Below, in pieces: positions 56,961 through 64,000 of a stretch of DNA of 64,000 bases; position 1 is the first letter of the stretch, and every line of letters begins with the position of its first letter. The stretch covers positions 310,001 through 374,000 of the forward strand of contig JAIXMQ010000013.1 in NCBI GenBank assembly GCA_025716855.1. The letters run 5' to 3'. The notes beneath the pieces were generated by a model. The model was given only the letters and a program-made list of their open reading frames with translations, had not been told where the DNA came from and did not search any database. The DNA is from Pilaira anomala (taxonomy: Eukaryota; Mucoromycota; Mucoromycetes; Mucorales; Mucoraceae). Both the position numbers and the translations under genes were made by a program.

Positions 56961-59236
56961 GTGTGATAATAGAATTGCTGAGGCATGTAATGCCATACCT
57001 GCTGAAATTCTATACAACTCTGTCAGTCAATCTAAACGTTTTGAAGTTGAAAGTACATATCATTTTTTTTTTTTTAGGTCAGTTTGATTTAACTTAGTGT
57101 GACATTTCTCAAAGGACAAAATTTCTAGACATTACAGGTAAAAAAATAGTTTTTGGGCTTAGTGCCATTATTATTTTTTTTTTTTTTTTTTTTTTTGGAA
57201 AGTGTCATACAGACATTCAATTTTCTCAAAGTGACAAAATTTACTGTTCTTTACAGTATCTGTCATATAACAAATTTGAGTTGAATAATAATCATGCGTG
57301 AAAAAAAAAATGTGTGCTATTGGTTAAAACATTAATATTGTGAATCTGTCAATTTGTATTTGTAAGACGATTTACAAATATTTTTTTTTTTTTTTTTTAG
57401 GAAAAAGTTTGAAAAGGTCACTTTAAGAAATGAGGGGTCAGGGTAAACGAACTCCCCTTCTCCTGTTATATATAAAAACAAATAGATGAATAGTAGTAGT
57501 TTAAGTCATCAAAAAAAAAAAAAATCCATACTTGGCACCCAAAAGGTTATTACATTGGGGGTACTGCGGGGAGAAATATACTTCAGGTTTGACCGCGTTA
57601 GAAAGATGTATTACCGCTAATCATAAGTAGCCTATGCATTTCGATTAGTGAGGCCCTAAAATCCAAAAGTGAATGCTTATATAAGGTCATATAGAAACGA
57701 GTAAAAAGAAACAAAACTCTTAGTGAGTTTATAAAACCGTTTTAATTATTATATAACTAAAAAAAAGAAGGGGGGGGGGGGTGCGTGATTAATATACTCT
57801 CAGTGGACTTAATATACGGTTCGATTAGATGAATGGCTTTTTTTTTTTTTTTTTACAAGTAGTTTAGTATTTATATTTTGGATTGACAGTCGTGTCTCAG
57901 ATCGGCTTATGCTTTTTGAGTAGATAGATCAATGGGTACTGAACAAAAGAGAGAGAGAGAGAGAGAGATTTTTTAACAAGTCGGATCATCCGGATTTAGA
58001 TGTTCCTTGCGGATTGAATGAGTTTACATTTTGTTATTTGTGAAGATTTAAAGCTGTTTATTGTTGAATATTAGAAGTTTATTATTATTGAATGTAAATG
58101 ATTATTTTGTAAATAATAATATGACAGCCAAGTAAAAAAAAACAAGGCTACTGCTAAGTCTTTTTCATAATGATGTAGTTTTTTTTTTTTTTTGTTTTTG
58201 TTTAGTGCCTCATGTTATATGCGCACAGCCATTATTTTTTTTTTTTTTGTCCTGGGAAAAAAAAAGGTGCATCTATTGACGGCGTTGAATATTTTGTGAA
58301 AATGTGTACAGTAATAATTTAATACCTTGTGAGAGAGAGAGAGAGTTAAATATATAAAGTTTTATTTAAGAGCAAAAAGTAACTAATACATTCGATTCGT
58401 ATTTTTTTTACACAACGATTTGTATAGATTTTCCGATCCGAGAAAGAAGAAGAAGAAAAAAAAAAAGTATAATGGAAGCATTACCGAACCGAGAGAAAAC
58501 ATATACAAATCAAGATACATTTTTTTGTATAGTTACGGTTTTAGTAATGTGTTATAATTAGAATTTTATTTACTCGGATAATTCCCGTTTTTCTAACTCT
58601 CTCTTTTTTTTTTCATATAAACAAACATTTATGTGTTCTCTTTCTCTCTCTCTTTTATAATATCATCATATCACTGCTATTTTTATTTTAGTTCCGTTAA
58701 ACCGAAAGTATAATGTATCGTGCATATTTTTTTTTACCTTTTTATCGATGAGGTTAATCAGCGTTAAGATTTTGTTTGTTGTACCTAATTTAAAGATTTG
58801 TTTCTCTCAGGTTACTCTTCTCTTCTCTCTTTTCGTCCGGATCAACACTTTTATTGATGTAGTACAGTGTCAATATCAAGTGATTTTTTTTTTTCTTGCA
58901 TTGTATAAGCCAATATGGCGTGTAAAATAATTAAACTATTTGGCTGGTGAGTGGGATTGTTAGGTTATAATAAAATTACTCATATGATGTATTATTTACT
59001 AAAGAAGAGTTTTTATTTTGAGAAAAAATGCAACGAGATATATATATATATATATATATATAAAAAAAAAAGATGGGTCATAAATAACTTGAATAACGAG
59101 AGATTTAAAAAAAAATAAGGAAAAATAAATAAATATGTACAAAAAACTATATATGAGAGAGAGAGAGAGAGAGGGAAATGTAATGGGGGCATATAAATTT
59201 AAAAAAAAATGAAAGTGTAAAATAAAATAAAATAAA
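56961..59236. other. Long A+T-rich region, partly repeat debris
   Basis: About 2.3 kb with no supported gene. Two related stretches, TTCTCAAAGGACAAAATTTC near 57101 and TTTCTCAAAGTGACAAAATT near 57222, suggest repeat remnants next to the transposase relic. Microsatellites include (GA)n at 57950-57968 and 58332-58345 and (TA)n at 59040-59061. The right end is the 3' flank of the bHLH gene. Confidence 0.45.
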
Positions 59237-59419
59237 TTAACGTCTGTGCTGGTGTGAGTTCATAAAAGTAGTAGTCGTCGTCGTAGTAGTAGGAGGAGGC
59301 ATATAATTATAAGTATCATTCATCAAAAAAGTATCAGGTATAGTAGGATCAGGAAACTTTTGAAATAATTGTTGATATTGAGAATGTTGAAAATTAAGTG
59401 ATTGATTTTCTTTCATCAT

Positions 59420-59451
<32 letters not shown>

Positions 59452-60430
59452 GATCTATTAATTGTTGTTGTGATTGAAGGGTATGTTGTTGTTGAGGTTG
59501 GATGGGCCAGTTAGTAGTAGAGTCTAACTTCGGAACCATAGAAGCCGATAAACGTGACACGGGACGACGGCTTGCGTCTCTTTTGAATGAAGGTGGTGAT
59601 TTACGTATCGATTTTTGAACTTTTCTTTGTGGAGGTGGTGGTGGAGGAGAAGAAGAAAGTGCTGGAGGAGAAGAGATGTTAGCCATATGAAAGGGTATAT
59701 CGACAGGTGAACGAAGAACAGGTTCATCACTTGAGGTAGTAGGAGTAGGTACTGGTGTAGCAATTGGAGTAGAAGCAGCAGACGCAGCAGCAGCGGTAGA
59801 TTTCTTGTCTACTTCAGATAACAAGTATCGAGTAAATTTTTCAAGTTCTCTTATTCTGTATTCATTACGTTCTTCACGGACGATAGAACCTTTGACATAA
59901 TCAAGGGTTCTGTCAATGATAGTACTTTTAGAAGGTCTACTATCACTTTGTAAATTAGGTAAGATAAAAGCAAGTTGTTGAAATTTAACATTTAAACTCT
60001 CCCGACGAGCTCTTTCGATTGCATTGTGTTCAGCTCGGCGCTCAGCCTTGGATTGGACTTGTTTGCCTGGATTGGTGCTGTTTGTGGTACAAGTTATGAC
60101 TGATTCAGATCTTTCATAGGGGCTACCTGTAAAACCATAAGAGACTAAAAAATATATATATATATATTAATATAAAAAAAAAAGGGTATAATAAATAGAA
60201 AAAGAGAGTTATAATTTACATTGTTGAGGTGACATGTTAAGCTCATGTGGTTGAAATGGACTTTGTGAAAAGTTCATGGCAAGATGTTGTTGTTGTTGTT
60301 GTTGTTGTTGCTGCTGCTGAGTTATTGAGTGACGGTGAGGCACAGATGGAGCAAATTGAACATCAGCTTGATATACTGTTCCATTAGGATCAAATGCTAG
60401 ATTGTATAAGTTATTACCGTCTTGAGACAT
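59237..60430 (-). CDS. bHLH transcription factor, glutamine-rich
   Basis: A 366-residue factor in two exons (60430-60220, 60126-59237). The bHLH domain (~residues 96-151) has the basic region AERRAEHNAIERARRE with His104, Glu108 and Arg112, the H-E-R set that recognises CACGTG-type E-boxes. The helices are SLNVKFQQLAFILPNL and KSTIIDRTLDYVKGSIV. The helix 2 extension (EERNEYRIRELEKFTRYLL) could form a short zipper. The N-terminus has a 12-Gln run, and the C-terminus has Ala, Pro, Gln and Thr runs and ends NSHQHRR. The target pathway is unknown. The gene is single-copy in the window and unrelated to its neighbours. Confidence 0.93.
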
Positions 60431-60628
60431 AAAAAAAAAAAAAAAGAAGAAATAAATAAAAAAATAAAAAAATAAAAGTGAGATAAAAGTGAACAAAGAA
60501 AGTAAAAAAAAATAAAAATAAAAAATAAAAATAAAATAGAGTGCTTAAATAGGTTACAAAATTACTGCTTTTGTTTTTAATTCCATAGTTAGTTGTTCCG
60601 GGAAACCAAAGATTAATTTCGTCATGAC

Positions 60629-60674
<46 letters not shown>

Positions 60675-62152
60675 GAGAACAAATATTTTGGTAAAACGCA
60701 CGAGCCCAGTTATAAAAAAGGGTAAAAATCTATTTTGCTCTCTCTCTCTGCTTCTTCTTTTAATAAAATAAGTTTGAACTGTAAAGATCCCCGTGATTTT
60801 TTTTTTCGGAAATGGGTAATAAAGATAGTCAGCGAAAGAAAATAGGAACCCCGTGATTTGAGTCACGTCACATATAAAGTATTTCTTGTGTAGTACTATC
60901 ACTTTATAGAGTAATACGAATTTTATGAGTTGCGTCTAGAATTGAAGCTCAATGGTAGTGTAAAATGATACGATCATGGCATTTTTTTTTTTTTTATATA
61001 TATTCAAGTGTTATGCAAAAAAAAAAAAATATTACGTGTTGTGCGCGCGCTTTCTTTTTTCTCTTGAGCACACACGCGTGTGTTTACGTTATACTTTATT
61101 GGGTATGTGGTGTCATCCAAGAGAGAGAGAGAGAGAGAGAGAGCTAAATATAAACGATGACCGGACAATTACTGTATTGAGTAGTAGAGAGGGCATTACA
61201 ATTTTTTTTTTTTTCAAACAAACAATAAAAAGTATCGAATTATTCGTCCGGTAAAATCCGATCCATAAAAAAGAAAAAAAAAAAAAAAAGTGTTTTATCA
61301 AAAAAGTGGCACTGTTCTCTTTTTCACTTTGTGAAATATAACAAAAGAAAAAAGATCTTTACATATGAAAAAGACTTTTTTTTTAAAAAAAAAAAGAAAT
61401 AGATCAGCGCAAACTAAGATCTTTTGGTTGTACATTCAACCCTAAAAAAAAAAAAATTGGTTCTAGATTTTATGAAAGTGACATTTTAATATTTACTATA
61501 TGATAATAAATTTAATTCAACTGCATAAAAAAATGCGGTGGTAAGCTTTTATATAGAAACATAAGCCAAAAACAAAAGAAAAAAAAATACCCCATGACAA
61601 ATTTCTGCCCCCATGATTGACAGTAGCACAAAAGTGTGGTTACCCTCGAATGCTCTTGGGGGGGGGGGGGGAGACCGTGTACCTTTTTTTTTTTTATGCA
61701 ATTTTGAAATTAAGAACTTTTATTTTTTTTTTTTCTTTTACAAAAAAGAATCACATCCTTTTTTTTTTTTTTACTAGTAAAAAAATTAATTAGATGGAGA
61801 AAAAAATGCAAAAAAAAAAGAGAGAAAAAAAGACATATATAAAAAGTGTGTGTGTGTGTGTGTGAAATGTGAGTGAAATGTGGGGAAATAATATTAAAAA
61901 AAAAAAAAAAAGAGGAAAAGAAAAAAAATAAACGCATGCAAAGAGTTAAAAAAAACAAGAGATTTTTTTTAAATAATAAAAAAAAAGGTATAAATAAAAA
62001 TGCAAAGAAAAAAGAAGTAAAACTTATATAGAGAAAATGTTATAAAAAGCATTAATACGTAAAAAAGAAGAAGATTGTGGAGAAGAGAGAAGATTGATTT
62101 GAAACGACTTATAGGAAAACGAGAAAAAAAAAAAAAAAAAAAGAGAAAAAAG
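60431..62152. promoter_or_regulatory. Long upstream region of the bHLH gene and 3' flank of the zinc-finger gene
   Basis: About 1.7 kb made largely of simple sequence: (GA)n at 60632-60672 and 61121-61142, (GT)n at 61847-61864, a G run at 61659-61670 and many A/T runs. As both flanking genes are on the minus strand, this should hold the bHLH promoter and the zinc-finger 3' UTR. No gene is supported within it. Confidence 0.45.
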
Positions 62153-63342
62153 TTAATAAGTGGGCATATAGTTACTGAATGAGCTAGATCGATTGTTTGA
62201 ACTAACTGCAGTTGAGGAACTTGTATTCTTGTCCTTTCCTGTATGACGATGGATACGAATATGTTGATTCAAGTTGTCAGAACGAGAGAAACGTTTTGAG
62301 CAAGTTTGATAAGGACATTCGAAGGCTATTATTTTAAAAAAAAGAAAAAAGTCAATACATATTTATAACATTGCAAATATATAAAGTAAATAAAATAAAA
62401 AAACTTACGTTTTTCCAAGGTATGAATGGATCGGACATGTCGTTTCAAGTGTTCAGATCTCTTAAAGACCTTGCCACAATTATCATGTTTACATGTAAAC
62501 ACTTTTTGTCCTGCGATACTAGGACTATTTGATACTCTACGACCACGGGAGCGAGTGGGTTTCAAAGGAGACTTGTTAAGATTATTTGCTTTACTGATAC
62601 GACGAGTAGCAGCAGCAGCGGCAACAGCAGCAGCAGGTGTTGAAGGTGGACTAAGTGAAAGTGCACTATCACTGGAAGAAGAAGAAGAAGAAGCAGCACG
62701 TTCACGATAGATAGCATCCGCAGTTGTAACAGTACCGGCATGAGAAGAGGAAATACCATGATGAGAAGGAACCAACATGGTAGAATCTACTACGGGAGCA
62801 CACAAAGGATGATAACTATTATGATACTGTGTGTTCAAATAAGTTTGAGGGGAATACATGTCTACAGCAGGATTAGCATAGATCATGGGAGAAGAATGAC
62901 AACGAGATGGTGGAGAAGAACTAACATTTTGTTGTTGTTGTTGTTGTTGTTGTTGAAGCCAAGAATGATTTATAACCGTAGAAAATTGTTGTTGTTGCTG
63001 TTGATAAGCAAGATGAGGTAATTCAACAAGTGTACTAGGACGACGTTTGTTTGAATTGTCAAGTGGATGATGGTATTGGTAATCTTCATAACTATTGAAT
63101 GGACTAGGAGTTTGTTGTTCATGATCAGAATAGCTGGCTTCACTGTTATTGTTTGTACCTAATAAACCAGTAAAATAGCTTGGTCTGCGACTGTAATCAA
63201 TACTGTCATGACGCTGTTGTTGTTGTTGTTGTTGTTGTTGGTAATTGGCAGTGCTCAAACATCGATCAAATTCAATATCAGATGGAGACAAATGAGTTGA
63301 ACTTAAATCAAAAGTAGGTTGAAAAGTAGTAGAGGAATACAT
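62153..63342 (-). CDS. C2H2 zinc-finger transcription factor (Msn2/Seb1-like fingers)
   Basis: A 368-residue factor in two exons (63342-62409, 62325-62153). The intron splits the linker between two C-terminal C2H2 fingers. Finger 1 is FTCKHDNCGKVFKRSEHLKR with HVRSIH, and finger 2 is FECPYQTCSKRFSRSDNLNQ with HIRIH. Splicing restores the linker TLEKPFEC. The RSEHLKRH and RSDNLxQH recognition helices match the stress-response (STRE, AGGGG) binders Msn2/Msn4/Seb1, so a general stress role is plausible. The long N-terminus is low complexity, with Gln runs (9-10 residues), Ser runs and Ala runs. The short tail after finger 2 is Ser/Asn-rich, ending SNYMPTY. Confidence 0.93.
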
Positions 63343-64000
63343 TTTTTTTTTTTTCTGTTTCTAATATAATAAAAATGTCAAAATTTTTTTGATTGTTATT
63401 TTTTGTTTGTTTGTTTGTTTGTTTTTTTTTACCAGTAATGAAGAGATTGATGGATTGATTGAGAGAGATGAGAGAGAGATGAGAGAGAGAGAGAGAGAGA
63501 TGAGAGAAAGGAAAAAGGATTGATTTGTATTTTTTTTTTAAAAAAAGGGAATATATATATATAACTTTTTATATATATAGGTAGTTCTTTTTTTGTTGAG
63601 TTATTTACTTGATTGTTTAAATCTTTATCGAAAAGTTTAAAATAATTCAAATATTAAAAAAAAAAAAGGGTGGTTTAAACAAGTGAGCGTAAATTAAGAG
63701 GGAGAGTAATTGGGACTTTTTTTCTTCTTTTTTTTTTTTTTGTAAAAAAAACAAAAGGAAGAAGAAGTGAGCAAAGATATATAAAAAAAAAAGGATAGAA
63801 ATTGATGAATAGAAAAAAAAGAGAAAAAAAAAAAAGAAGAGAAAACACTAGGAAATAATAAGTGGTATTTATACACAAAATAATGAAAACATGAATGTCA
63901 ATCGCAAGGATATTTGATCCGGATATTATAGTGTTTTGGTTTAAACATTGTAAATAGAGTTAATGAAAGGGATTCCCCTTGATTGTCATAGATGATTTCA
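63343..64000. promoter_or_regulatory. Upstream region of the zinc-finger gene
   Basis: About 660 bases to the window edge, upstream of a minus-strand gene. It contains T-rich and GAGA-rich tracts (63461-63510), a (GTTT)n run near 63403-63422 and a TATATATA stretch near 63552. Discrete regulatory sites cannot be called. Confidence 0.4.

Noticed and set aside
60943..60960. tRNA box A-like sequence GAAGCTCAATGGTAGTG
   Set aside because: No matching box B, anticodon arm or acceptor pairing follows; the next bases are a T run.
61113..61301. Frames made of Ser/Leu or Arg/Glu repeats around GA tracts
   Set aside because: They are direct translations of (GA)n microsatellites upstream of the bHLH gene.

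Overview
The window comes from a nuclear fungal chromosome, most likely an early-diverging fungus of the Mucoromycota (Mucorales-like). The evidence is a strong A+T bias with long homopolymer runs, many short introns with GTAAGT-type donors and AG acceptors, polyglutamine-rich transcription factors, and fungal housekeeping genes. Coding exons were joined by hand at GT..AG junctions that keep the frame and restore known family motifs, so most multi-exon models here have checked phase.

Gene-dense left half (1-34.5 kb). In order: the 3' end of prephenate dehydratase (+); two tandem paralogous acyl/aryl-CoA ligase-type adenylating enzymes of nine exons each (+); a small MoaD-type molybdopterin synthase subunit (+); a mitochondrial carrier (+); a DUF4112 protein (-); a coiled-coil protein of unknown function (-); a Mit_KHE1-type mitochondrial protein (+); a PHO80-like cyclin (+); an SPX-EXS (SYG1/XPR1) phosphate transporter/sensor (+); an HSL-type esterase (-); a Tc1-like MITE carrying a gene fragment; the CCT3 chaperonin subunit (-); peptidyl-tRNA hydrolase (+); an MFS transporter (+); a MADS-box SRF/MCM1-type factor (-); tripeptidyl-peptidase II (+); and a serine/homoserine O-acyltransferase with a mitochondrial-looking leader (+).

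Repeat-rich middle (35-50 kb). This part is dominated by a 5.5 kb structure with two ~1.8 kb inverted arms around a ~2 kb centre (35180-40738). It is followed by decayed repetitive coding sequence (Gly-Ala-Asn and Thr-Asp-Asp-Asn repeats), a broken Tc1/mariner element next to duplicated pieces of a MIT-domain gene, and a decayed gene with a conserved 'GYCRKS' block that I cannot assign to a named family.

Right part (50-64 kb). An F-BAR/DEP/RhoGAP protein (+), a Pin1/Ess1-type prolyl isomerase with its WW domain hidden behind a very short first exon (+), relics of transposon-like genes, a bHLH factor (-) and an Msn2-like C2H2 zinc-finger factor (-). The last two have long, simple-sequence-rich upstream regions.

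Functional links are modest. The cyclin and SPX-EXS genes are neighbours and both belong to families used in fungal phosphate control. Other neighbours look unrelated, as expected for a eukaryotic chromosome.
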